DNA of 64,000 bases from Aplectana chamaeleonis (taxonomy: Eukaryota > Nematoda > Chromadorea > Rhabditida > Cosmocercidae). Positions 37,705 to 47,639 of this stretch are shown one piece after another (position 1 is the first letter of the stretch; each line of letters starts with the position of its first letter). The DNA is taken from the NCBI GenBank assembly GCA_029168955.1, contig JAPDOI010000040.1, forward strand, positions 1,786,501-1,850,500. The letters run 5' to 3'. The translations under genes were made by a program, and so were the position numbers. The notes beneath the pieces are model-generated. The model was not told the origin of the DNA. It was given only the letters and a program-made list of their open reading frames with translations, and did not search any database.

Positions 37705-39073
37705 CTCAGGTACTCAGGGCGACGGCCGGCGAACCTCTATGCCAAAAACGACGGCCGGCGCACCACATTTCGAGGGTGCCGGCCAGCGGCGAACCATGCT
37801 GCATGCGACGCACACGCAGCGCGGATACTGGCTCGCCCGCGAACCACAAAACACGCCACGCCATTTTCAATTCGGCCGGTTAAAAACAACAGGAATTGTA
37901 CTAATGATCACGACTGATCTCGTCGTAACGTGGTTTATCACGTGCACAGCAACCGGTATAAAAGGCGCCTCTTCTCACCAGGCCAGTCTCTCAATCGGAG
38001 CATTCTACTGCCGGCTCTGGGAAAGGTGACTTCTGAGCCGTTCTCCGGAGGCCAGCAGCATATTTTTGACTGCTGAGGGGATAGGGGTATCCCCACGGCT
38101 GGGGGGGGGGGCGGCATTCGCCGCGATCCGCGTGGAGGGTGGTTCCTCCTCAGGTACTCAGGACGACGGGCGGCGAACCTTTCTCAGCTGGCCCGCGGTC
38201 TCCGTCCTCCAGCGCCGCACCCCGCTTTTGGTTCGCCGGGCCAGCCAGGTATGTCGACGGCCCGTCGGCCTTCACCAGATGGCCCGCCCGATCACTATTT
38301 GTATTATTGCTTCCCTCAAAACGCCTATGCCACTCCCTGGCCCTTACGGCGGAGCAGGAAACGGCCCGCCTCAGTCCGCCGCAGTCTGGCGGAGAGGAAA
38401 TCCACCCTCCCGCGGAACGCGCGCGAAAACCGCCGCCCCCTCCAGCCGTGGGAGATATCCTTATCCCCTCAGCAGTCAAAAATATGCTGGCCTCCGGAGA
38501 GTGATTCTCCGAAGTAACCTTTCCAGGGCCGGCAGTGGAATGCCGGGATTGGAGGACTCTAGTGAGATGAGGCGCACTTTTTTTATACCGGCTGTTCAGG
38601 CACGAGATAACCACATACATTACGACGTGATCAGTCGCCCAGATCATTATCAATTGTCTTTCCTAACCGGCTGAATTTGAAGATGGCGGTGGCGTCGTTT
38701 TGTGGTTCGCGGGCGAGCTAATATCCGCGCTGCGTGTGCGTCGCGTGCAGCATGGTTCCCATGCCGCTGGCCGGCACCCTCTGAAATGTCGGGGCGACCG
38801 GCCGTCGTTTTCGGCATGGAGGTTCGCCGGCCGTCGCCCTCAGTACCTGAGTCACCCCAGACTGCGGCGGACCGAGGCGGAACGTTTCTCCGCCGTGGGC
38901 CGGGGTGACATGCTTGAGGTAATAATAATACATATAATGATCGCGGGCCATCTGGTAACGGTCGGCGGGCCATCGACATGAAGCTGGCCGGCGAACCAAA
39001 AGCGGGCGGCCGGAGGACGGAGACCGCGGACCAGCTGGGAAAGGTTCGCCGGCCGTCGTCCTGAGTACCTGAG
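37705..39073 (-). mobile_element. CTCAGG-family TIR element (outer, inverted copy)
   Basis: Element with termini CTCAGGTACTCAGG...CCTGAGTACCTGAG, flanked by TT on both sides (37703-37704, 39074-39075). Excluding the copy inserted in it (38149-38851 plus 2 bp), it is about 664 bp, almost exactly the length of the sister at 46977-47639, which lies in the opposite orientation. The TIRs run about 31 bp. Subterminal regions are rich in GGCCGGCGAACC and TTCGCCGGCC, likely repeated protein-binding sites. A TATAAAAGGCGCC box lies at about 37958. No transposase ORF. GC content is well above its surroundings. Confidence 0.9.
38149..38851 (+). mobile_element. CTCAGG-family TIR element nested inside its own kind
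   Basis: 703-bp full copy inserted in the outer element. It is bounded by TC on both sides (38147-38148, 38852-38853). Removing it plus one TC restores the sister sequence (TTCCTCACCCCAGACTGCGG-type junction), which proves the boundaries and the 2-bp duplication. Termini CTCAGGTACTCAGGACGACG and CGTCGCCCTCAGTACCTGAG. Non-coding. Confidence 0.92.
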
Positions 39074-39314
39074 TTTCTAGACTCAATTAATCCTAATAAT
39101 GCAATAAATAAATTTTTTCCACTAAAGCAGACAAAAAGAACTCTCCTGCGACAATGACACCAAATGTTTGTTCAACGGCTGAACCTTGATTAGTGCCCTG
39201 AGGGCAGATAGGTGCGGTTTCAGGCATAAAAACCAAATTTGGTAATTGACTATCCGTATGTGAAAACGCACCCAAAATTTCACGGCCACAGCTTCAAGCT
39301 GGACAGCGCTACAT

Positions 39315-39636
39315 ACAAGAACGATAGTTAAGTGCGCCAGAAGAGGACTACCGTAATCTTAGAAATGATGTTATTCGGCTCTCGTAAACAAATTTGATGA
39401 TTCCCAATTGATCAAGGGTAAAGTATAAAAGAAGTGGAGAGCGGTGTGTCTTCATTCACACACCGTCCTTCTCCAGAGTTCAGCAGTTGAGGATCTGCCT
39501 GGACTGCAAAGCAGGAAAACAGCACCACCCGTGGTGAAGATGTAGCGAATTTAGAGTCAGAACTTAGTAAATTTTGGAGCCAACTCGAGTGAGATTACGG
39601 TAGCCCTGTTCTGGCGCACTTAACTATCGTTCTTGT
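39315..39636 (+). mobile_element. Mutator-like MITE, intact ends and 9-bp TSD
   Basis: 322 bp with termini ACAAGAACGATAGTTAAGTG and CACTTAACTATCGTTCTTGT. It is flanked by GCGCTACAT on both sides (39306-39314, 39637-39645). The uninterrupted satellite at 39781-39796 reads GCGCTACATAGGTTGG, so it serves as the empty site. A 9-bp duplication is characteristic of Mutator-like elements. It carries a TATA/hairpin module at 39424-39475. No transposase. Confidence 0.94.
39424..39475 (+). promoter_or_regulatory. Candidate mobile core promoter (TATA plus hairpin)
   Basis: TATAAAAG at 39424, followed after about 18 bp by CGGTGTGT and its inverse CACACACCG flanking CTTCATT. The centre of the hairpin lies about 30 bp downstream of the TATA start, the position expected for an RNA polymerase II initiation site. 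Similar modules lie at 61479 and 62519 (plus), and near 34890, 54585 and 58935 (minus). Function is inferred from sequence only. Confidence 0.5.
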
Positions 39637-39820
39637 GCGCTACATAGGTTGGGCGGAGCCTGTTTTCATGCCCTGAGGTCAGATAGGTGTGGTTTCAGGC
39701 GGGAAAACCACATTTGGTAATTGGCTATCAGGATGTGAAAACGCACCCAAAATTTCATGGCCACAGCTTCAAGCTGAACAGCGCTACATAGGTTGGGCGG
39801 AGCCTGTTTTCATGCCCTGA

Positions 39821-40402
39821 GGCCCCGGTCATAGTTGGTGCTATTTGCATCTGCATCCCCCCCGCCCCCCCCAACGACCCCCGCACCCCCCCCCCCCCCC
39901 CCGGTCGATACGTATGTTTAAAATGGAGTGAGGTTGAGAAAATCACTCGATGAATCCAACTAGATATGACGATGATTACGTGGCCAACAGGATTGCACCT
40001 GTTCAGAGAAATAGTGAAGGAAAGTATGGTGAAGTAGCGAAGGTAGCAGTAAGGTTAGCTTTCTAGTGATACGCAATGTTTTATCATCGACCCGCCCACC
40101 CGGTGATGTTCTCATCCACGTATTGCATGGATATCGACCGCGTCGGATACATCGAGTGATTTTCTCAACCTCACTCCATCATTTTAAACATACGTATCGA
40201 CCGGGGGGGTGCGGCGGGATACACCGAGTGATTTTCTCAGCTTCACCTCACCATGTTGTTCATACGTATCGACCGGGTGGGGTGTTGAGGGGTGTTGGGG
40301 GTGCGGGAGATACACCGAGTGATTTTTGCATCCCATTTCCAATGCATTCTGTGTGTATCGACTGGGCTGGAGGCGTCGGCTCATCCAACTATGACCGGGG
40401 CC
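39821..40402. mobile_element. PIF/Harbinger-like MITE in satellite, 3-bp TSD
   Basis: 582 bp with inverted ends GGCCCCGGTCATAGTTGG and CCAACTATGACCGGGGCC, flanked by TGA (39818-39820, 40403-40405). Unoccupied satellite units read CCCTGAGGGCACATA, so it is a clean insertion. The interior holds three or four degenerate repeats of ACACCGAGTGATTTTCTC ... ATACGTATCGACCGGG, some inverted, and a poly(C) run near 39889. Non-coding. Three-bp TNA duplications are typical of this superfamily. Confidence 0.85.
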
Positions 40403-40905
40403 TGAGGGCACATAAGTGCGGTTTCGGGCATGAAAACCAACAAGAACGATTCTAGTGTGCTGGCGGAACGCCGATACCGTAATCCCTGCTGTAAAATTAA
40501 ATGCGTCGCTGCTGTTGGTTGCAGACAAACAACTGAACTGACGGCGACAAGCAATTATTCGTCTATTGCATTACTTGGTGGCTGGAATTTACCTAGCAAA
40601 ACACTTCGGCTAATACGTTCCATACAACAGCAGAGATAACCTTTCTCCAATTTCTGCTAGCCAAATGTCTATATCACGTCAACTAACGAACCGAGCAGGA
40701 GTCACCGTATCATAATTGATAGACGAGCCGGTTTTTTTTTGTAAAATGGGCCAGTTTAGAGTTAATCAAAATCGTTTTTTTAGGAGACGTTTTTCTAGAG
40801 ATTCAGGTACAGTACAAAATATGACGTAAACTCTTTTTTTTCTAGGATTGACGGGGAAGTTATCATTTATTCCAAGAGTCGAACCCTAATACTGTAGAAG
40901 TAAAA

Positions 40906-41043
40906 TACCGTGCCGTGCCGATTACCAGAAGGGCATAAAATGCTTTACATCATTTGTCTGAGGGTATGAGTCGCTCGGTCTGATGTAGAAATGCAACTGG
41001 TATCATCATTTCACGCCTTTGTGGCAATTGGTACCGCTCGATA
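40906..41043 (-). mobile_element. 138-bp mariner-like MITE, copy 1
   Basis: Starts TACCGTGCCGTGCCGATTAC and ends inverted at GGTACCGCTCGATA. If the outer TA pair is the duplicated target, this is a Tc1/mariner-type insertion. The same 138-bp element lies in the opposite orientation at 53393-53530 with good internal match (GAAATGATGATA, CAGACCGA). Confidence 0.8.
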
Positions 41044-42020
41044 CTTGGAGTTTACTTAATACTGTTAACTATATTCTTTTAGTTTTCCTTTCGCATTTTT
41101 GAATTTCCATGTGATGCTTAGCATATAAATGCTGAACTTTTTTCAGTGCGTGTTTTCATTCTACAAAGAACCGTATTTGTCTCGGCATCATATTCCAGAA
41201 CCAGGGGTCGTATTCGCCAATAACCCGCCGGGTACCCGCCGGGTAGTCGAAGGGTAAATGAGGTGAAATTTCAGTACAAAACGCGCGCTCCACGGCCACC
41301 TCTCGCCTCCCTTGGCTTCCCTCGCGACCGCCGAAATATTTTGCATCGCTTCTCGGGAAAATTGGCCGCAACGCGGCGAAATTTATTGCAAATTGCACGG
41401 AAGAGACGTTAGATTCATTCATTTGGATTTCTTAAACCCTCATTTTCTCAATTTCCGTGTGATTCTGTCTTTTGTTTTCTTTTCATTGGTGACTCAGATC
41501 CTTTTTTTCGTTACAATTATACATTTTTGACTGTGAATATTCATTTTTTGCTATTTTTTTCGCACGTTTCATTGAATTTTTACCGAAAAAATTGAAAAGC
41601 GATTTATGCCACATCTTAATCATCCAGAGAGCTGCGGGCTCTCATCTTTATGTCCAAGTTTTATAGACAGTGTGCAAAATAACGATCTTTATTCTGCCAG
41701 GTTTCATTTTTTTAATGTGAGTATTGAATTTGAAAGACCGATCCATTTGCGGTAAAATAAGTCTCATTTGATGAGCCACTGTCCATAATACTTGAATTAT
41801 AAAGTTGTGGGGGTGTGTATACAAGTCTGTTGGTACCTGCTCGTTGGTGCCCCTGCTTCTACTGAACCCAGCAGACGTTTGAGTGTACACAGGGAACGTT
41901 CGAGCGATATAGCGTGCACAACTATATCGCGAAAGTATCCCGCACATTGCATAAAGGTGTCGCCGTCCGGCACACTGAAACCTCTGGTCCATAACACCTT
42001 AGGATCCGTACCTAGGAGTC

Positions 42021-42870
42021 ATGGAGTCTTTGGCCACAAGCCACAATTTCGCCACCCTGAACTGTCGATCGCTGTCGAGTGATATCAAAAAACTGCGCTA
42101 TCCAGACTTCTGAGCTATTTCCATGCACCGTTTGCTGCTTTGCGAAACCCGCCTCAGGATAGACCCGTCATCAGCGTCGGAGAGTACACCATCTACTGCG
42201 GTAACGCTGACGATAGGAGAGTGGGAGGATGTTGCAATAGCTGTAAGGAAGGATTTCAATGGTATGGTCAAGGAGTTCGGCTCAACGTCGTGTCGGAATG
42301 CATTCGTACGACTGCGGGATCACAGAGGATTCAATCTGTGGATAGTGAGTGCTCATGCGCCCACTGAAACCGCCGAAGACAATTCAGAAGGCTGCGTTTT
42401 ATGAGGAACTCAATACGTTGCTGGCCAGGATACCTTGCCAACATGCTGTTGTCGAGGGGATCGAGGCAAATGCGAAGCTGGGACTTCGTCTGGACTCCGA
42501 AGTATTCGGTAAATGGTTCTGCAGTGGAGCAAACATCGGACAATGGCTACCGCCTTGTCGACTTTGTGAACGCAGTGGTCTGATTATTGCATCGACATTC
42601 AAGAGGAATCATCGCCGCCATCAGCTTACGTGGCAGGGACCAACCCGGCTATCTCCAGAAGAGCAGCGGAAGCGGAAGATGACAACTTTGAAACTACAGC
42701 TTGACTATGTCCTGACGAGGAATATTCCGGTATCGGACATTCGAAGATCTAGAGCTGTGTGGGATGTCGCATTCGATTCGGATCACCGTCCTGTTCTGTT
42801 GAACTTCACTGCGAGGATTCATAAGAGGAAGCGAGGGGCTCAGCCTCTCCAGAGGATTGACATGACAAGT
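42021..42870 (+). pseudogene. RTE endonuclease domain (broken)
   Basis: Candidate start ATG at 42021 (MESLATSHNFATLNCRSLSS), with a stop at about 42113. The sequence resumes in other frames: the CETRL motif and FNLWIVSAHAPTE (42123-42404 frame), then FYEELNTLLARIPCQHAVV, LDYVLTRNIPVSDIRR and the SDHRPVL motif (42349-43146 frame). These are the active-site landmarks of the apurinic endonuclease-like domain that nicks target DNA. At least two frame changes make it non-functional. Confidence 0.9.
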
Positions 42871-43377
42871 CTCAGAGATGAAGAGTGCAGAAGGAATTTC
42901 CGACAACGCGTTTCTATTCACATCGGAGTACGGACTAAGAAGAAACTTTGCGACGCGGATTCTTTTGTCAAGTGCATCCAGGACGCTTCGAAAGAGGCAC
43001 TCCCGGTTGTACAGCCTAAGAAGAAGTTCGCCTACGTCTCAGAAGAAACAACATCTACCTACAACAGGTATGTGCTCTCGAACTGCAGGAAACTTCGTGG
43101 AGGAGAAGCGTCTGAGGAGGAAGTTGCGTCGGCAGCTTCAAAGTGACCGCGAACGAGTGGACGTGTAGAGCTAAGGAGTTCGAGAAGGCTTGGGAGGAGA
43201 AGAATCCGAAGAAAGCCTACACGTTGCTGCGACAGTATGGCGGGAAGATGAAGAGATGTTCTCCTGTCTTGAACACTACCAATGGAGTTGCAGTTGGTGA
43301 TGCGACGCTGCCAATATGGAAGGATTACTTCAGTTCACTACTGAATCGTCCAGCGCCATCAGTACCTGAGCTCCCGC

Positions 43378-44702
43378 ATGTTCAGAGAGCACATTACGAT
43401 GTCAGTGAGGAACCGCCGACTGAGTCTGAAGTTTTTGGATTGTGTCCGGAAAATGAAGAATGGAAAGGCAGGTGGAGATGACAACATCACTGCTGAAATG
43501 CTGAAAGCGCTTCCTCCGTCTGGGATTCGTGAAATGACCAACACCATCCGTGCCATATGGATGAGCGAAAGGATACCCGATTCGTGGAGACATGCGATCA
43601 TCGTACCTCTTCACAAGAAGCTATCCGTCACGGATCCTAAGAACTACAGAGGAATCTCTCTACTTTGTGTCATGTACAAGGTTTTAGAACGTATCATTCT
43701 CGAGCGACTTATCAAACATCGTGAAGGAACGACCAGAGATGAGCAAGCCGGTTTTCGACCTGGAAGATCGACCATCGACCAAGTGTTCGTCGTGAGAAGA
43801 GTAATTGAATCGTGGCAGCGGTTTTCGAAGCCATTACAGCTTGCTTTTGGACTTTGAAGCCGCGTTCGACTCTCCTCATCGTGATCGATTGCTCAATGCT
43901 CTGCGAGCAGATGGAGTCCCGGAAAAGTATGTTCCGGTTAATCGAGGACATGAACAAAGGAACAACAGCAGCAGTTCGTACACCTGTCGGATTTACGTCA
44001 GCTTTCGAGGTGAAAACAGGAGTAAGGCAAGGAGCCGTTGCAGGACCTTTTCTTTTCAACTTCGCCGTTGATGACATCATGCGTAGAGTTGCAGAACAGT
44101 TTCCTGCGGATGTGATCCTAACACCATCAGGACGCTCCCTTGTCGACCTGGAGTACGCCGACGACATTGTGTTATTCGCTGAAAACAACGCAAAACTGCA
44201 AAGGATTGTGAACCTCGTTTCGAAGTATGCCGCAGCCTATGGACTTCGTCTTCGTCCCGACAAATGCAAGCAGATGTGGGTCTCTCAGAGGCCTTCAACT
44301 GGAGTTTGTGTGGACGGACAACGTATCGAACTGGTGGACGATTTCTGTTATTTGGGCTGTTTGCTGAAGAACGATGGTAGTTATGCAGCGGGTATTCGAC
44401 AACGATGTGCAGAAGGTACCTCTGCATTCAATTCTCTAACCAAGTGTTTGTGGTCTACCACCATCGCGAAGGAAGTCAAGTTGCGCGTCTACCTATCCGC
44501 TATTCGCCCTATCATGATGTACGGATCGGAGACGTGGGCAGCACCGAAAACGCAGATGGAAAGGTTGGATTGCACGGAGAGGAAGCTTTTTAGGCGTTTG
44601 CTTGGATATTTCTGGCCGCGTGTATGCCATAACGAAGACCTTTACAAGGAAATCGACGCAGTACATCAACGCTTGACACGAGGAGGTGCCAGCATCTCCT
44701 AA
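43378..44702 (+). pseudogene. RTE reverse transcriptase domain (broken)
   Basis: Two overlapping plus frames. 43378-43857 carries KMKNGKAGGDDNITAEMLKA, DPKNYRGISLLCVMYKVLER and DEQAGFRPGRSTIDQVFVVR. 43812-44702 carries GVRQGAVAGPFLFN, the catalytic LEYADDIVLFAE and YLGCLLKNDGSY. Motif A is destroyed by loss of one T in a T-run at about 43850 (five Ts in the minus-strand copy, four here). A compensating single-base gain at about 43935 returns to the original frame. Catalytic YADD remains. Confidence 0.93.
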
Positions 44703-44719
44703 CGCCATCTCAAGCAGCA

Positions 44720-45034
44720 ATGGAAAGTCGACTTCGACTGCTCGGGCATATACTAAGAAGAACGCCGGATCGTCTCGTACAACACGCTTTAAAAATGCTT
44801 CCAAATCCTGTCTGGAAACGGCCACCTGGGCGTAGGCGAAAGTTCTGGACGGATGTGGTTAAAGAGGATTTAAAGTCACTCGGCATCGAAAGACAGTTCA
44901 GGCGCGATGTTTCGTTTCGCAGGAAATGGAATAGTGACAGCTGGATGGAATGTGTTCAAATTGTGGCTGAAGACCGTGAAAAATGGACACGGCTGACTAC
45001 TAGGACGGCACACCTCGGTGAAGATGCGGAATGA
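44720..45034 (+). pseudogene. RTE C-terminal region
   Basis: A 104-codon frame with HILRRTPDRLVQHALKMLPN and RRRKFWTDVVKEDLKSLGIE, the segment conserved in all three RTE copies of this window. It follows the reverse transcriptase after a frame change at about 44702. Its role in the family is unclear to me. Confidence 0.88.
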
Positions 45035-45965
45035 CCGCGTCAGGCGAAAGCCAACCGATTAAGTCAGTAAGTCATAAAGTTTTAAAATCAGAACACGAGC
45101 TTTAAATGCGCCGATTTGTTAGAACTACGAATAAAACCCAGTAAAACATGTTATACTATTGTTCTGCAACAAAGGAAATTAGTTTTCAATATTCTTATGC
45201 TAGAAACAAGTCTAAAAATGCAAAAGAAAAATAGAAAATTACACAATATTCTCGAAAGGAAGTCCACGGGAATTCGAAGGGTAATCGATCAATACGTTCA
45301 TTTCCATCTTACAGCGTGTAAGATGGGTCGAAATGTTCCTCTGCCGCGCGCGGTATCATCCCTTCCGCTTCCCTTCGACTACCCTCGGCGGGTTGTTGGC
45401 GAATACGACCCCAGGAATAACAATAACAACTAGCAGATAGTTTCATTAACAACATAGCAACTTCACGCTACATCAGTCAAACATACAAGCACACGCATTC
45501 AGTATCGTGCAAGGTGCTTCTTGTCCCTCTATCATTTCGATGCTTCCGAGAGATATTAAATGGTAATCCTCTCAAGCCGCACAGAATTCATGGATGCATC
45601 TTGCAGAACACGGAATTAGTTTTTACTAACCAGACAATCGGCTCGTACTTCCCATTTTACTTGCAGCTGCCCTCTGTCAGTTGACAGTATTCGAATTCAC
45701 CATCATCATACGGACAGCTTTTTTTCGATTAAGATATTCAAGTCTAAGGCGAAGCTGGTGTGCTATCCTAGACGGATTGGAGAAACCCAGGATTCGAGAA
45801 AAATTAAATAAATGAGCGATTCATAGCTAACGGAGTATTTATCTAGAATTCCTAAATAACTCAGATTGATGGTACAAAACTAGTTCGGGAACTCGAGATT
45901 GCAGGGGAAAGAGTGATACCTCTTTCAGAAATCGTTGAATTTCACCATGAATCTGTGAAAACAAT

Positions 45966-46733
45966 GGTACTCTTTCGGAATAGACGACCCACTAGAGAAA
46001 TTCCATGAAAAATGTTCACTCCACTAGAGCCGTCGATTGATTTAGGCCCCCGTCAGACTTGGTCAAAAAATCTGCTGAGTCCGAATCAGTCCGCGGCGGA
46101 AAAAACCGTCCTCGACCGTCTGCAACTGACTGAGTCCGGTTGCCCCCAGCGCCACCCAGTTCCTCTGCGAAACACGGATTCGATAGTCAGCGGCAGCAGT
46201 GGGTGGGGCAGAGCGCAGACGAGGAGAGTCTGGATACTGTGGGACTCGGCAGGTCGCAGTTGGCAGAAGAAAATGCACCCAAATCACGTGAGACACTCCT
46301 ATATCGACCGGGTGGGGTGAGGATGATTTCGGTTGGGACGCAGCGGAACTTAGTGGGACTTAGTCGGTGCATTGGCCCCGCCCTTGTACGCATGAGAACC
46401 ATCAGTATCGACCGATGGGGATTGCGGTCGCAAGAAAACATTCGCAGTCTTACTCAGTGGGCTGATTTTTTTGCACCCGTCTCCCAGGAATTCGGTCCGT
46501 ATCGACCCGGTGGGACTCAGTAGATCCACCGACTCTGATGGGGGCCTTAGCCTTTTTTCAAGCACACATAACTGTTTGATGTGACCAACCAAGCGGCTGG
46601 TCAATATCAAAGAATTGCTAATTTCATTGTATTCTTTAGTTTGTCGTCTGTTCCGAAAGGGCACCACATGATCCCGTGATTGCACGCGAAATCCTTTTTT
46701 CCAATAGTGGGTCGTCTACTCCGAAAGAGTACC
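45966..46733. mobile_element. GGTACTCTTTCGG TIR element, hAT-like, hosting a MITE
   Basis: Inverted ends GGTACTCTTTCGGAATAGAC and GTCTACTCCGAAAGAGTACC. The same ends bound the 207-bp element at 61023-61229, which has an 8-bp target duplication. Here the flanks are an exact 19-bp direct repeat, ATGAATCTGTGAAAACAAT (45947-45965, 46734-46752), not 8 bp. Excluding the MITE inserted in it (46045-46546), it is about 263 bp. Non-coding. Confidence 0.82.
46045..46546. mobile_element. PIF/Harbinger-like MITE with TTA duplication
   Basis: 502 bp, ends GGCCCCCGTCAGA and TCTGATGGGGGCC, flanked by TTA (46042-46044, 46547-46549). It is a better-preserved sister of 5497-6004. Internal repeats TGGGACTCAG and GACTGAGTCCGG recur. 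Non-coding. Confidence 0.88.
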
Positions 46734-46976
46734 ATGAATCTGTGAAAACAATGACTGATAACGCTATCAGACATCTGATATAGGCAGGGATTTTCATTAT
46801 CAAGCATGAATTTTGAGTGGTCCCCGAATAGGCGCAGAATTACTAGTCGCCGTCAGTTCAGTTGTTTTGTCTGCAACCAACAGCAGCGACGTATTTAATT
46901 TTACGGCAAGTGTTACGGTATCGGCGTTCCGCCAGCACACTAGAATCGTTCTTGTTGAAACCACGCATAACAATTG

Positions 46977-47639
46977 CTCAGGTACTCAGGACGACGGCCG
47001 GCGAACCTTTCCCAGCTGGCCCGCGGTCTCCGTCCTCCGGCCGCCCGCTTTTGGTTCGCCGGCCAGCTTCATGTCGATGGCCCGCCGACCTTTTTCAGCT
47101 GGCCCGCCGACCTTTACCAGATGGCCCGCGATCATTATTTGTATTATTGTTTACCTCAAGCATGTCACCCCGGCCCCACGGCGGAGAGACGCCCCGCCTC
47201 GGTCCGCCGCAGTCTGCGGTGAGGAACCACCCTCCCCGCGGATCGCGGCGAAAACCGCCCCCTCCCCAGCGTGGGATACCCCTATCCCCTCAGCGGTCAA
47301 AAATATGCTGGCCTCCGGAGAGTGACTCGAAGTCACCTTCCAGGGCCGGCATTAGAATGCCGAATGAGGACTCTATTGAGATGAGGCGCCTTTTATACCG
47401 GCTGTGCACGTGATAAGCACGTTACGACGTGATCGTTCGTGATCATTATCAATTGTCTTTCCAACCGGCCGAATTGAAGATGGCGTGGCGTGTTTTGTGG
47501 TTCGTGGGCGAGCCAATACCCGCGCTGCGTGTGCGTCGCGTGCAGCATGGTTCGCCGCTGGCCGGCACCCTCGAAATGTGGGGCGCCGGCCGTCGTTTTC
47601 GGCATAGAGGTTCGCCGGCCGTCGCCCTCAGTACCTGAG
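46977..47639 (+). mobile_element. CTCAGG-family TIR element with empty site in window
   Basis: 663 bp, termini CTCAGGTACTCAGGACGACG and CGTCGCCCTCAGTACCTGAG, flanked by TG on both sides (46975-46976, 47640-47641). The uninterrupted sequence exists inverted at about 50203-50235 (CAATTGGCTATCCGGATTT in that orientation). The insertion therefore duplicated exactly TG. It carries a TATAAAAGGCGCC box (inverse, about 47387-47399) and GC-rich subterminal repeats. No transposase ORF. Confidence 0.94.

Larger units (their letters stand above)
39193..39820 (+). repeat. 144-bp tandem satellite, left block
   Basis: Units begin near CCCTGAGG(G/T)CAGATAGGTG. Start points are 39196, 39671 and 39815. The second interval is exactly 144 bp, and the first becomes 144 after subtracting the inserted MITE and its 9-bp duplication. 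The third unit is interrupted by three insertions and resumes at 40403-40439, 46956-46976 and 47640-47710. An inverted block lies at 50160-50420 with the same 144-bp spacing. Confidence 0.9.
41807..45073 (+). mobile_element. RTE-clade non-LTR retrotransposon, full length, inactive
   Basis: 3267 bp on the plus strand, flanked by an exact 8-bp repeat ATAAAGTT (41799-41806 and 45074-45081), a plausible target duplication. Order: about 210 bp 5' region, endonuclease, linker, reverse transcriptase, C-terminal region, and a short AAGTCAGTAAGTC tail. The 5' end coincides with that of the minus-strand copy (14803). Several single-base frameshifts and stops inactivate it. RTE elements of similar size are known in nematodes, including hookworms. 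Confidence 0.94.
41201..45415. mobile_element. TIR element (GGGGTCGTATTCGCC ends) hosting an RTE copy
   Basis: Left end CCAGGGGTCGTATTCGCCAA and right end TTGGCGAATACGACCCCAGG are inverted. Pairing continues into CCCGCCGGGTAGTCGAAGGG and its partner. Without the RTE insertion (41807-45081), the element is about 0.94 kb. Flanks give at most an AA/AA duplication, so the superfamily is undecided. Non-coding. Confidence 0.8.
40440..46955. mobile_element. Mutator-like element, swollen to 6.5 kb by nested insertions
   Basis: The terminal inverted repeats are about 125-130 bp (40440-40570 and 46826-46955), nearly identical, starting ACAAGAACGATTCTAGTGTG. Flanks are TGAAAACCA (40431-40439) and TGAAACCA (46956-46963), a target duplication differing by one A; the combined sequence restores the satellite unit. 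Subtracting the TIR element at 41201-45415 and the one at 45966-46733 leaves about 1.5 kb of original sequence with no transposase. It shares the first 11 bp of its end with the 322-bp MITE at 39315, so both were probably mobilised by one Mutator-type transposase. Confidence 0.85.

Noticed and set aside
38066..38674. 202-codon ORF as a transposase
   Set aside because: It spans the junction of two nested CTCAGG elements and reflects high GC content; it is not continuous in the un-nested copy and has no catalytic motif.
44077..44427. 116-codon minus-strand ORF
   Set aside because: Antisense shadow of the RTE reverse transcriptase frame.
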